A stretch of 64,000 nt of DNA from a virus, in IMG/VR virus record IMGVR_UViG_3300025652_000041, positions 27,904-91,903 of that record, one strand, 5' to 3'. Below, in pieces: positions 21,737-29,858 of this stretch. Every line of letters begins with the position of its first letter. The first letter of the stretch is position 1. The notes under the pieces were generated by a model. The model had not been told where the DNA came from. It made no database searches and saw nothing but the letters and a program-made list of their open reading frames with translations. The position numbers were made by a program, and so were the translations under genes.

Positions 21737-23483
21737 GAATTTCACCCAATACCTGATCGAAGAAGATCGTGAAGTTTATTTTACCTTTGGTAGAATGAAT
21801 CCTCCTACTATTGGTCACGGTAAAGTGATGGATGTACTTGCCAAGAAGTCTGGTAAATCAGACTATAAAGTATATGTCTCACAATCACAGAATCCCAAGA
21901 AAGATCCCCTATCCTACACAGATAAAGTGAAACATGTACGTAAGATGTTTCCTAAACATGCACGTCAAGTAATGTTAGATAAGGATGTCAAGTCCGTATT
22001 TGATATTGCAGTAAAACTATACGATCAAGGTTATACTAAGATCAACATGGTTGTTGGTGCAGACCGTATACGTGAGTTCGATGTATTGTTGAATAAGTAC
22101 AACGGTACAAAGGCACGTCATGGTTTCTACAATTTCAAGAAAATCAACATTGTCTCTGCGGGTGAACGTGATCCTGATGCGACTGGTGTTGAAGGTATGT
22201 CTGCGTCTAAACAACGTGAGAATGCAGCAAAGAATGACTTCGTTACATTTGCACAAGGTGTACCGAAAGGAATGTCCGATAAAGATACACGGAAGTTGTT
22301 CAATGATGTTCGGAAGGGAATGGGTCTCAAGGAAGAGTTTGAATTCAAGAATCACATTGAACTGGAAACTGTTTCTGAAACAAGAGAACAGTATGTTCAA
22401 GGTGAATTGTTTAAAGTAGGTGACACTGTTGTTATCAAAGAAAGCGATGAAATAGGAACTGTATCTGTATTGGGTGCTAACTATGTTATCGTGGAAACAG
22501 ATAACGGTAAGTTGCGCAAATGGTTAGATGCTGTAGAACTACTAGAGAAACAAGACTCAGATATCAAAGATCGTAAAGGTACACAACCTGCACGTTATCA
22601 CTCGGGACTGAAGAAGTCCACCAAAGTTGCACGTGATGCACACTTCAAGAAACACGGTAAGAAAGCAGACGATGATGACTCTGCATACAAACCCGCTCCA
22701 GGCGATGCAACAGCAAAGACCAAACCTTCTAAGTACACCAAACAGTTCAAAGACATGTATGAAGAAGTATCTCAGAAAGAACTCAATGACCTTGAAAAGT
22801 TTGCTGACCGACTACTGAACAAGTTTGATGTGGATATCGAATTTACTCGTCACTTCAAAGACCGTATGAATGACAAACGAAACAAACCTGCTATTAGTGT
22901 TGACGAGTTAGAACGTCTGTTCAAGAAGATGGCTGATAACAAGGGTAAGAAGATTAAGAAACACGGTAACAGTGAAGCGATCCTCAAGGATATGCAGTCT
23001 GACCTGAACCTACCTGTAGTTATCAACTGGAAGAACGGCGAGTTCGAAGTTGTTAACAAAACAATTATGCGTAAGAAAGCATTCAAGTCACCTGATCCCG
23101 AACTGAAGTATGAGTCTGTCGAAGAAGACATGGCTCCTCGTTGGATGAAGGATATGATCGGGTCTAAACTCAGTCCTAAAAAATACCAACATGCACTGGA
23201 TGTTCTTAGTAAGATCATTGACCGTAAGAAGAAAGAAACCGGCGGTAACCTTAGACACGGTGTTGTTTATTATGCTGGCCAGGTTGCAAAACAGTATGAC
23301 GGTGTTGACGCTAGGAATCTCGCTAAAGCATATGAGAAGAGTGTTAAAGAAGCGACTGATCCTGTAGATGCTGCCTCTCAGAAGATTGAACGTGAGAAAG
23401 AGACTGATAAGAAGAAACACGACCGTATTCTAGACCGTGCAAGACTCGCTCGCGCAAGACAAAAGAATAGGCAAACTAAATGA
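21726..23483 (+). CDS. Tagged multidomain protein with HIGH-type nucleotidyltransferase domain
   Basis: A 585-residue protein. GTG 21726 is preferred to GTG 21717 because AGGTGG lies just upstream. The tag is Asn-Phe-Thr-Gln-Tyr-Leu-Ile-Glu-Glu (Leu-x-Glu site). Residues about 18-150 form an alpha/beta nucleotidyltransferase: Phe-Gly-Arg-Met-Asn-Pro-Pro-Thr-Ile-Gly-His ([TH]xGH motif, as in NMN/FMN adenylyltransferases) and Val-Val-Gly-Ala-Asp-Arg. After about residue 225 is a KOW-like barrel, then linkers with the Pro-Ser-Lys-Tyr-Thr motif seen in other phage virion proteins, then helical domains. It should transfer an AMP or CMP to a phosphate-bearing acceptor. The large size and tag suggest packaging in the capsid. 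Confidence 0.65.
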   Translation: MPIKNFTQYLIEEDREVYFTFGRMNPPTIGHGKVMDVLAKKSGKSDYKVYVSQSQNPKKDPLSYTDKVKHVRKMFPKHARQVMLDKDVKSVFDIAVKLYDQGYTKINMVVGADRIREFDVLLNKYNGTKARHGFYNFKKINIVSAGERDPDATGVEGMSASKQRENAAKNDFVTFAQGVPKGMSDKDTRKLFNDVRKGMGLKEEFEFKNHIELETVSETREQYVQGELFKVGDTVVIKESDEIGTVSVLGANYVIVETDNGKLRKWLDAVELLEKQDSDIKDRKGTQPARYHSGLKKSTKVARDAHFKKHGKKADDDDSAYKPAPGDATAKTKPSKYTKQFKDMYEEVSQKELNDLEKFADRLLNKFDVDIEFTRHFKDRMNDKRNKPAISVDELERLFKKMADNKGKKIKKHGNSEAILKDMQSDLNLPVVINWKNGEFEVVNKTIMRKKAFKSPDPELKYESVEEDMAPRWMKDMIGSKLSPKKYQHALDVLSKIIDRKKKETGGNLRHGVVYYAGQVAKQYDGVDARNLAKAYEKSVKEATDPVDAASQKIEREKETDKKKHDRILDRARLARARQKNRQTK

Positions 23484-23752
23484 TTAATTTTAAAAAATAC
23501 CTTGCCGAAGGGCGGTATTCAGTGTATGATACACTTGACGTTAAAGAAGGATCGGATGGCATTGCAGCTAAGTCAAAGAAGTCTGGTATCTCGGTAGATA
23601 CACTGAAGAAAGTATATAACCGTGGTGTTGCTGCATGGAAGACGGGTCACCGTCCTGGCACTACCCCGCAACAATGGGGACACGCAAGAGTCAATGCGTT
23701 CATCGTCAAAAAGAAGAAAGGCAATTTAAACCACGATAAGGATCTTGCATAA
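23480..23752 (+). CDS. Tagged DUF5824-like protein
   Basis: A 90-residue protein opening Met-Ile-Asn-Phe-Lys-Lys-Tyr-Leu-Ala-Glu-Gly, an ideal capsid-tag match (aromatics at 4 and 7, Leu-x-Glu at 8-10). The body has Lys-Ser-Gly-Ile-Ser, Val-Tyr-Asn-Arg-Gly-Val-Ala-Ala-Trp and Thr-Pro-Gln-Gln-Trp-Gly-x-Ala-Arg-Val, the core of the DUF5824 family found in phages. Function unknown. ATG overlaps the previous stop. Confidence 0.7.
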   Translation: MINFKKYLAEGRYSVYDTLDVKEGSDGIAAKSKKSGISVDTLKKVYNRGVAAWKTGHRPGTTPQQWGHARVNAFIVKKKKGNLNHDKDLA

Positions 23753-23753
23753 T

Positions 23754-24071
23754 ATGAAAACATTTCAACAAATCAGAGAGAAACGCGAAGTAGTCACTTT
23801 AGGTGGAACATCTAAAACAAGTGGTGAATACTATATGGGTGATGAGGGTATCAAGAAATTGGTTGACCTATCTAAAAAGAATCCCAATATCGAGTACACT
23901 GTTAAGTCAGATAACTACGGTGACTTCAAAGCACACTGGTTGAAGAACGGTAAGTTCGCAAAACAAACTGTTGCCAATATTAACTTCGATATGGATAAAC
24001 ATAAAGTACGTGGTGTACCGAAAGGTAAGACTGTCAAGGACACTATATTTGTGGTGAGGTACACTAAGTGA
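23754..24071 (+). CDS. Tagged small protein, unknown
   Basis: A 105-residue protein opening Met-Lys-Thr-Phe-Gln-Gln-Ile-Arg-Glu-Lys: Phe at 4, Ile-x-Glu at 7-9. After the predicted cleavage it is a basic alpha/beta domain (Gly-Gly-Thr-Ser-Lys-Thr-Ser-Gly-Glu-Tyr-Tyr). No family recognised. It overlaps the next gene (GTG inside its last codons). Confidence 0.55.
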   Translation: MKTFQQIREKREVVTLGGTSKTSGEYYMGDEGIKKLVDLSKKNPNIEYTVKSDNYGDFKAHWLKNGKFAKQTVANINFDMDKHKVRGVPKGKTVKDTIFVVRYTK

Positions 24072-24970
24072 AGTCGTTTAAAGAATTGAGAGAGAAGACT
24101 CTCACTGCCGCAGAGAAAAAGAAACGGGAAGAGATTGCAAAGGCAATTGAGAAAGATGAACCTGATATGCCAATGGACAAGAAGATGGCAATCGCAACTG
24201 CGCAAGCAAAGAAAGTTGCGGAAGGTGCTGAGAAGTACACCGTCAAGAAAGGTAACATGACCCGTAAGGTCGATGGTGCGACTGCCGACAAGATGAAACG
24301 ACAAGGTTGGAAGTTGATTGCGACCGAAGGACTTGAAGAAGGGAAGATGAAAGACTTCCACGATATGGTAAAGAAAGGTATGACTGCTGCACAGATTGCT
24401 AAGAAGATTGGCATGAAAGAGAAAGATGTTGCCGACTTCATGAAAGGTATGAAAGAGTCGGTTGAACTTGAAGAGAAGATGAAAGATAAACCATACGAAA
24501 AACAAATCGGTATGGGTGATTCTCGTAGCGAAAAAGAAATTCGTGATCAGATTAGTGGTTTGAGCGATGGCACATTAAAGAAATGGGCAAGTAAACCAGC
24601 AGGACGTTTTGGTTCTAAGATTGCTAAATTACAAGATAAAGTGGTCGCTGCCGAGATGAAAAAGCGTGGTCTTAAAGAATCTGTCGAAGAAGCACGTAAA
24701 GACTCGTCTGCCGATTTATACTTCAACACATACTCTGCCGCAGTACAACACGCAAAAGCACAAGCAGAGAAGAAAGGTTTTGAGGTAGTAGAAGACGATT
24801 GGTTCAACCAAGTAACTACGGGTAAAGGTAAACCTGGCCGTGGTAAGACTACACGTCATACACTGAAGTTGACTAAGAATGACAAACCAGTACGTAAAAG
24901 TCTTTCCATTCAGGTATACAACCGTGACACTGATAAGAACCCATACGAACTTAACTTTTACGTGAGTTGA
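24068..24970 (+). CDS. Tagged helical protein, probable internal head protein
   Basis: A 300-residue protein from GTG 24068, opening Met-Lys-Ser-Phe-Lys-Glu-Leu-Arg-Glu-Lys (Leu-x-Glu at 7-9). It continues with a Lys/Glu-rich segment including Asp-Met-Pro-Met-Asp-Lys-Lys-Met-Ala-Ile-Ala-Thr-Ala, which I recall from many T4-like phages. A helix-turn-helix-like stretch Met-Thr-Ala-Ala-Gln-Ile-Ala-Lys-Lys-Ile-Gly (about 110) and a C-terminal beta domain follow. Several further [IL]-x-E sites could be cut by the prohead protease. Probably a core or injected protein. Confidence 0.6.
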   Translation: MKSFKELREKTLTAAEKKKREEIAKAIEKDEPDMPMDKKMAIATAQAKKVAEGAEKYTVKKGNMTRKVDGATADKMKRQGWKLIATEGLEEGKMKDFHDMVKKGMTAAQIAKKIGMKEKDVADFMKGMKESVELEEKMKDKPYEKQIGMGDSRSEKEIRDQISGLSDGTLKKWASKPAGRFGSKIAKLQDKVVAAEMKKRGLKESVEEARKDSSADLYFNTYSAAVQHAKAQAEKKGFEVVEDDWFNQVTTGKGKPGRGKTTRHTLKLTKNDKPVRKSLSIQVYNRDTDKNPYELNFYVS

Positions 24971-24971
24971 T

Positions 24972-25322
24972 ATGAAGAAGTTTAATCATTACAACGAAAT
25001 AGATGAACACTGCGAATGCACTGACCTGTTCGAAGACTTGGTAATAACCGAGTCCGAGTACCAAGGTAAGACGGTCAAACTTAATGACCCCATTCGTACA
25101 TCCGAGAACCCTAACAAGAAGTTCAAAGTATATGTAAAGAACGAGTCTGGTAAGGTTGTTGTGGTGAGGTTCGGTGATCCCAATATGTCAATTAAAAGGG
25201 ACGATCCAAAACGAAGAAAGAGTTTTAGAGCACGACACAATTGTGCAAACCCTGGCCCAAAATGGAAAGCAAGATATTGGTCTTGTTATCAGTGGCGCGG
25301 GGGATCTAAAGTTGACAATTAG
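24972..25322 (+). CDS. DUF5872-like protein with partial tag
   Basis: A 116-residue protein opening Met-Lys-Lys-Phe-Asn-His-Tyr-Asn-Glu-Ile, with Phe at 4 and Glu at 9 but without the [IL]-x-E spacing; Leu-Val-Ile-Thr-Glu near residue 28 is a second candidate site. The C-terminal 85 residues carry Tyr-Val-Lys-Asn, Val-Arg-Phe-Gly-Asp-Pro, Arg-Arg-Lys-Ser-Phe-Arg-Ala-Arg-His-Asn-Cys and Ala-Arg-Tyr-Trp-Ser-Cys, the DUF5872 signature of phage proteins. Basic, possibly nucleic-acid binding. The late box overlaps its end. Confidence 0.65.
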   Translation: MKKFNHYNEIDEHCECTDLFEDLVITESEYQGKTVKLNDPIRTSENPNKKFKVYVKNESGKVVVVRFGDPNMSIKRDDPKRRKSFRARHNCANPGPKWKARYWSCYQWRGGSKVDN

Positions 25323-25330
25323 TATAAATA
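25323..25330 (+). promoter_or_regulatory. T4-type late promoter box TATAAATA
   Basis: A perfect TATAAATA just after the preceding stop, 15 bases before ATG 25345. It leaves a very short leader. Confidence 0.65.
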
Positions 25331-25344
25331 CACCAATAGATCAA

Positions 25345-25641
25345 ATGGAATCCATGATGCCCAATAACGACACATCTAATCACCGATTAGATAGAATTGA
25401 ACTTAAAATCGATAAACTTGCCGAAGCTATGATTAGTCTCGCACGTACCGAGGAAAAGATCCTTTCTATGGAAAGAGAAAATCAAAATCACTTTGAACGT
25501 ATGAATCGATTTTCTCAGAAATTGGATTCTATTGAAACTAAAGTAAACGAAAATGCTCACACCGTGAGTATCATCAACAGACTATCATTTGTCGGTGTCG
25601 CTGCAATAATTGGCGCCATCGTTAAAATGATGTGGTTCTAA
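25345..25641 (+). CDS. Coiled-coil protein with C-terminal membrane helix
   Basis: A 98-residue protein. ATG 25345 is chosen because it follows the late box; the frame is open farther upstream but that part lies in the previous gene. Residues about 12-75 form a heptad-like helix rich in Glu/Lys/Arg; residues about 78-96 form a tail membrane anchor (Val-Gly-Val-Ala-Ala-Ile-Ile-Gly-Ala-Ile-Val). A C-tail anchored coiled coil of this kind could be an accessory lysis or exclusion protein; no evidence decides. Confidence 0.6.
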   Translation: MESMMPNNDTSNHRLDRIELKIDKLAEAMISLARTEEKILSMERENQNHFERMNRFSQKLDSIETKVNENAHTVSIINRLSFVGVAAIIGAIVKMMWF

Positions 25642-25655
25642 AACGGAGACTAAAA

Positions 25656-26381
25656 ATGTCAAATGAACTAAAGGGTACAATGGAGGCATATTTGTCAATG
25701 GTCTCCGAAGCAAAAAAGAAACTTGATCCAGTAAGCGATGCAGAGAACGATAAGAAGTTCAAAGATCGTAAGGACAAGGACATCGATAACGATGGAGATG
25801 TTGATTCTTCGGACGAGTTCCTGCACAAGAAACGTGCCGCAACTGATGACGCGATTGACGGTGGTAAGAAACCTGCCAAGGGCGTGAAGGAAGAGAAGGA
25901 CGAAGAGGAAGAACCTAAGAAGAAAATGCCACCCAAGAAAGATGGTGATGCAGACGAAGGTGAGACCGAAGCAGAAAAAGAAGACGATGATGCCGAAGAA
26001 GTAGAATCGGACGGTGAAGGTGACGCAAAGACACCAATTAAGAAGAAGAAGGCGACTGATACCAACCCTAAGACTTCTGATGCTACCGCAGAGATCTCTA
26101 AGATCGAATCTGTCAACCGAGTAAACACCCGTGAAGCATTCATCGAAATGTGGTCTAAGGTTGAAGAAGCTGTCAATCAGAAGAAAGGTGCAACTCCACC
26201 CGAAGAGATTGATTCAAAAGAATCACCCAAGGGTAAAGAGTTCAAGGCAAAACACAAAGTGGATAAGATTTCCCACGATGAGTTGGAAAAGATCGAAGAA
26301 CCTAAAGAACGTACTGTGAAGAAAGAAATGAAAGAGTACGAAGTCATCCGTCAAATCCTTTCTGGTAAAGCACCGGAATAA
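25656..26381 (+). CDS. Acidic/basic prohead-core-like protein with EF-hand loop
   Basis: A 241-residue protein of extreme charge. It begins Met-Ser-Asn-Glu-Leu-Lys and has Ala-Tyr-Leu-Ser-Met-Val-Ser-Glu-Ala at 11-19, a weaker tag. Near residue 45 is Asp-Ile-Asp-Asn-Asp-Gly-Asp-Val-Asp-Ser-Ser-Asp-Glu-Phe, a calcium-binding EF-hand/dockerin-type loop. Long Glu/Asp and Lys runs then follow. This composition is typical of T4-like scaffold or core components. Its exact T4 counterpart is not identifiable by eye. Confidence 0.6.
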   Translation: MSNELKGTMEAYLSMVSEAKKKLDPVSDAENDKKFKDRKDKDIDNDGDVDSSDEFLHKKRAATDDAIDGGKKPAKGVKEEKDEEEEPKKKMPPKKDGDADEGETEAEKEDDDAEEVESDGEGDAKTPIKKKKATDTNPKTSDATAEISKIESVNRVNTREAFIEMWSKVEEAVNQKKGATPPEEIDSKESPKGKEFKAKHKVDKISHDELEKIEEPKERTVKKEMKEYEVIRQILSGKAPE

Positions 26382-26393
26382 CGGAGAGTAATT

Positions 26394-26702
26394 ATGCAAT
26401 GTCCTAAATGGTGTAAGAATGCAGTCCCAACCTTTCGTGGTTGGGCTGACCCCAAGACAGGTGAGTTGTTTGTATCAAAACGTTTCACCCAAGATCAGAT
26501 TGACGAATACAATAGTGTTTCGTTGGTAACCGAAGAAGTTGTTGTTGAAGAACCACAATTACTTCAGGAAGCGCCCGCGAACAACAAGTCTCTCGAAGAC
26601 ATGACTAAGACTGAACTGCAAGCAATCGCAGAACAATCCGGTGTCGAAGTAAGTAAACGAGCTACTAAGAAGACCTTACTAGAACGATTGATGCTTAAAT
26701 AA
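26394..26702 (+). CDS. Conserved phage protein with C-terminal HeH/SAP-like domain
   Basis: A 102-residue protein. The N-terminus has Met-Gln-Cys-Pro-Lys-Trp-Cys-Lys-Asn-Ala-Val-Pro-Thr, which I recall from T4-like cyanophage proteins. The last 35 residues (Leu-Glu-Asp-Met-Thr-Lys-Thr-Glu-Leu-Gln-Ala-Ile-Ala then a Thr-Lys-Lys-x-Leu-Leu-Glu-Arg-Leu) form a helix-extended-helix DNA-binding module like SAP/Rho-N. Probably a DNA-associated virion protein. Strong SD GGAGAG. Confidence 0.65.
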   Translation: MQCPKWCKNAVPTFRGWADPKTGELFVSKRFTQDQIDEYNSVSLVTEEVVVEEPQLLQEAPANNKSLEDMTKTELQAIAEQSGVEVSKRATKKTLLERLMLK

Positions 26703-26717
26703 TATATAAGGTATATC

Positions 26718-27653
26718 ATGAAATTCTATTTGCTAACCTCTAATTCTTTAGAGAGTCTCATACGCAATAGTGAAATTATACATTCTGAAGATCTGGTAGT
26801 TGTCATCAATACTCGCGATGACAACTACCGTGACTACGCAGAAGAATATTGTATAGAAAACGATCTCGAATATTATATAACCCCTTCTGATGGCACTCCT
26901 GCCACCGGCAAGAATTCTGTGATCAAGTTATTTCTGGAAAGTGACAATGATTATATGGTTCAGATAGACGGTGATGATTTTATTACTCCTCTTGGATATA
27001 GATTGTATAAGTCAGTATCACAACACCCAACTCCTCCCGATATGATAGTTCACTATCGACAACCAAGAATAACTACTGGATTAGATCCGGACTACATTCT
27101 AAAATTGTGTGAAGATTTAACTAAGTTAACCGAAGAAGATATTAAACTGACCGAGTTGACATATCCCTGTGACAAATCGAATCCTCAATATGCAACCCAA
27201 GTTTATGAAACTCTCCTATGGCATTTTATGACAAGGGGACATATGGATGCGCCGACATCACACAAATGGTCTGTTGATAGAGTTGAGTTCAACCATCTCA
27301 TGAACAAATTTTCTGAGGTTAAAGAATATATGACTAGAATGGTTTTCTATTCTAGAAATATCGCTAAAGAAATTCATTTCGATAAAGAACTGATAATTGG
27401 AGAAGACACTCTACAGTTTTTGAAGGTGAAGAAAATGGCTCTTGACGGAAAATATAATGTGGTTCGTAGAAAAGAAAATCGTTACCCCACATATGTGACA
27501 ACTGAAAATGACCAATCGGTAACAAAGATCAGAAAAAATAGTTGGGAATGGATGAGACCACTTATCGATAAGATAAATATTCTCAAAGAAAGAAATGAAT
27601 TACCCCAACCTCATATGTCTTTACCAGAGTTTATAGATGATACTTACGCATAA
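26718..27653 (+). CDS. Glycosyltransferase, family-2-like
   Basis: A 311-residue protein. It opens with a Rossmann strand (Lys-Phe-Tyr-Leu-Leu-Thr-Ser-Asn), has Val-Val-Ile-Asn-Thr-Arg-Asp-Asp around residue 32 and Gln-Ile-Asp-Gly-Asp-Asp-Phe-Ile near 80, the D-x-D-like metal site of GT2-type transferases (usually D-A/G-D-D). A C-terminal helical domain follows. It may add a sugar to the same glycan target as the other transferases. The end overlaps the next gene. Confidence 0.65.
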   Translation: MKFYLLTSNSLESLIRNSEIIHSEDLVVVINTRDDNYRDYAEEYCIENDLEYYITPSDGTPATGKNSVIKLFLESDNDYMVQIDGDDFITPLGYRLYKSVSQHPTPPDMIVHYRQPRITTGLDPDYILKLCEDLTKLTEEDIKLTELTYPCDKSNPQYATQVYETLLWHFMTRGHMDAPTSHKWSVDRVEFNHLMNKFSEVKEYMTRMVFYSRNIAKEIHFDKELIIGEDTLQFLKVKKMALDGKYNVVRRKENRYPTYVTTENDQSVTKIRKNSWEWMRPLIDKINILKERNELPQPHMSLPEFIDDTYA

Positions 27654-27996
27654 AACATTTACAATATACGCAGCGAAGAACTATTACAATCCCACTTGTA
27701 TCGATAGTGAAGAGTTCTTTAATGACATTAAAAGATTCAAGTATATAAAACGACTGTTGAATAAGTACACACTTTCTGGTGAGTTGTCGGAGAGACTGGT
27801 ACTGAATCATTTGATAGTTATATTTAACTGTTGGGGATTCGAATCTGGTATTGAGATGCTTGCACTCAAGATTGATCCTCCACACTGGAATGCACTTAAA
27901 CCATTCCTAATATTCTTGAAAGCAATAGACATCAACCAAGACCTGACAGGTATCAGTCTTGATCCGGTGATTGTTGAAAAACTGAGAATGATATGA
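27637..27996 (+). CDS. Conserved T4-like phage protein (DUF7207-like)
   Basis: A 119-residue helical protein, start ATG 27637 or nearby. Its core Tyr-Ala-Ala-Lys-Asn-Tyr-x-Asn-Pro-x-Cys, Glu-Glu-Phe-x-x-Asp, Arg-Phe-Lys-Tyr-Ile-Lys-Arg-Leu-Leu and Leu-Asn-His-Leu-Ile-Val-Ile-Phe-Asn is, from memory, conserved throughout marine T4-like phages. Role unknown. It overlaps the neighbouring genes on both sides. Confidence 0.7.
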   Translation: MILTHKTFTIYAAKNYYNPTCIDSEEFFNDIKRFKYIKRLLNKYTLSGELSERLVLNHLIVIFNCWGFESGIEMLALKIDPPHWNALKPFLIFLKAIDINQDLTGISLDPVIVEKLRMI

Positions 27997-28439
27997 TATC
28001 CCCCACAGAATCTCGATGCGGAGATTGTACCGTTTGTTGTGAGATCATGGGATATACCGGTGAGTGGAGTTTTGCAGATAAGTACAAAGAAGCTAATAAG
28101 TATGGTGTAGTGTATGGTGAGTGGAGTTCATGCAATAAACTCTGTGAAACTGGATGTTCGATCCAAGAAGACAAACCACGTATTTGTGATGAGTTCTTCT
28201 GCCACTTCATAAAACATGATCTGGAGGATGAATATAGACCCGATAAATTCGGGTTTGTCGCACGTACCAAAAAAGGTGTCGTTGATATATTATCTACGGA
28301 TAAAACATTACCACCAGAAATACAATACGATAACAACAAAAAAATGTTAGATAACCTAATAGATGACGTGTCTTTATTTGAAGGAACACTCTACGAGGTA
28401 CATCTATTTACATCACAGGGGTCGATGAAACTAAGATGA
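27993..28439 (+). CDS. YkgJ-like zinc/iron-chelating CxxCxxCC protein
   Basis: A 148-residue protein. Near the N-terminus is Cys-Gly-Asp-Cys-Thr-Val-Cys-Cys, later Cys-x-x-Leu-Cys-x-x-x-Gly-Cys-Ser-Ile, and Arg-Ile-Cys-Asp-Glu-Phe-Phe-Cys. This is the metal-chelating cysteine layout of the YkgJ (UPF0153) family. Its role is unknown; some members occur beside enzymes that modify sugars or peptides. The stop overlaps the start of the AsnB-like gene by four bases, so they are probably functionally linked. Confidence 0.75.
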   Translation: MISPTESRCGDCTVCCEIMGYTGEWSFADKYKEANKYGVVYGEWSSCNKLCETGCSIQEDKPRICDEFFCHFIKHDLEDEYRPDKFGFVARTKKGVVDILSTDKTLPPEIQYDNNKKMLDNLIDDVSLFEGTLYEVHLFTSQGSMKLR

Positions 28440-29830
28440 AATTTTTTATATGTGAAGATAATAACAAATTTTTTCAACCACCATTTTCCGTAAAGAGTTA
28501 TGGCAAGTGGCATTTCTTCCATGACGATAAAGTGAAACTCTATGAGGGTAATGGTTATATTGTTCTCTATTGTGGGTACTTGATAGAAGGTGATATCGAA
28601 GGAGCTTGTGAACGATGGAGTTTCGATGATGAGAATGGTAATTTCTTTGCAATCAAATTAACCGAGTCGGAATTTGATATATCTGTCGATTACTTCCAGA
28701 ATCATAAAATATTCACTGCATCAAAGTATGGTCAAGAGATTAGTAACTATCTTCCTTATATGACAATCAAAGAAGGTGATGTCTGTAGAAGTGGTCTAGA
28801 ATATGACCAACATGCTCGAGAGTTTTCCGAAAAACAGAATACGACATTCTACGATCATATCAATTCCTACATTCCTCCTTATGATTATGTGGGTGACTGT
28901 AGACGTGCATTAGAAGAAGAACAATGGACTGACCCCGAAGCACTTGCTGAATATATCCATGAATGTATGGAACAACACTCGAATCTAATTAAGTCTCGTT
29001 ATGAAAACCGGTTCATCTCTTTAAGTGAGGGAATGGATTCTGCACTCCAATCCCAATATTTTCGTGATGATCCACAGTACATGTATAGTATAGATTTGTG
29101 TTATGCGGGAGAGGATGGTAAAAAATATAAGGATATAACCGCTAAGAACTTTTCTGATGTCACTAATGAAGTGATGACAGTGGATGGTTTTGGTTGGGCG
29201 ACCCGAAAATTTCTGAAAGACAGTTCTACCAGATGGGCCACCATTCTACCAACAATGAAACAGATTTTTGAATCTGGAGATCCTGATATTGTACTGTATG
29301 GTGTAAACGGTGACGAGATGTTTCTCCGTGATTTGATACCACATATGCACCTGTTGATGGTAAGTATGAAAGGAGAGGACAATCTTAAAGAATCCCTCCA
29401 AAAGAATCTGGATAAAAAGAAAGATCATTATGGTGCCAGTTATACTCTAGGAGATCATAAAACTCCCCAAACATACATCGATGCATGGATGGAAAAATGG
29501 ATTACCGAAGATATAGATTGGGATGCGGCCGAATATAACATGTTGAAACTCTTAACTCCTAAGTTATACACTCGTGCAATAAGTGCCAATAATGATGTGA
29601 TTGCCGCATCACTATATAATGATAGAAGAATATACCACGAAGTTTTCAAGACATCGATGTCATTTCTTTTGGGGAATTCTATGGATTCACCTATCCAAAG
29701 AAAGATATTAGAGAAGTTCAACTACACATTTATCACACCCCATAAAGATGTCTTGTATTGTGATTATCAAGGTATTTTCAACAATATAAAAATGGCGACA
29801 CGTAGAAGAGATTTTGAACAGTTGATCTAG
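28436..29830 (+). CDS. Asparagine-synthetase-like amidotransferase/ligase
   Basis: A protein of 464 residues. The C-terminal half carries the PP-loop Ser-Leu-Ser-Glu-Gly-Met-Asp-Ser-Ala (about 198-206), which binds ATP pyrophosphate in asparagine synthetases, beta-lactam synthetases and lasso-peptide cyclases. Tyr-Gly-Val-Asn-Gly-Asp-Glu-Met-Phe (about 285-293) matches the G-x-x-x-D-E-[LIM]-F motif. The N-terminal half has the Ntn-hydrolase length but lacks the nucleophilic Cys2 (it starts Met-Lys-Phe), so it should not hydrolyse glutamine and may use free ammonia or an internal amine. It probably adenylates a carboxylate to form an amide. It is coupled to the YkgJ-like gene. Confidence 0.7.
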   Translation: MKFFICEDNNKFFQPPFSVKSYGKWHFFHDDKVKLYEGNGYIVLYCGYLIEGDIEGACERWSFDDENGNFFAIKLTESEFDISVDYFQNHKIFTASKYGQEISNYLPYMTIKEGDVCRSGLEYDQHAREFSEKQNTTFYDHINSYIPPYDYVGDCRRALEEEQWTDPEALAEYIHECMEQHSNLIKSRYENRFISLSEGMDSALQSQYFRDDPQYMYSIDLCYAGEDGKKYKDITAKNFSDVTNEVMTVDGFGWATRKFLKDSSTRWATILPTMKQIFESGDPDIVLYGVNGDEMFLRDLIPHMHLLMVSMKGEDNLKESLQKNLDKKKDHYGASYTLGDHKTPQTYIDAWMEKWITEDIDWDAAEYNMLKLLTPKLYTRAISANNDVIAASLYNDRRIYHEVFKTSMSFLLGNSMDSPIQRKILEKFNYTFITPHKDVLYCDYQGIFNNIKMATRRRDFEQLI

Positions 29831-29845
29831 TTAAATAATTTTAGG

Positions 29846-29853
29846 TATAAATA
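29846..29853 (+). promoter_or_regulatory. T4-type late promoter box TATAAATA, five bases before a start codon
   Basis: A perfect TATAAATA followed by GAAAC and ATG 29859. With T4 geometry transcription would start at about the ATG itself, giving a leaderless or nearly leaderless mRNA. No SD is placed between the box and the ATG. Confidence 0.6.
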
Positions 29854-29858
29854 GAAAC

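Noticed and set aside
25174-25344. Upstream extension of the coiled-coil protein's frame
   Set aside because: It overlaps the DUF5872-like gene and precedes the late promoter box; translation from ATG 25345 is more consistent.
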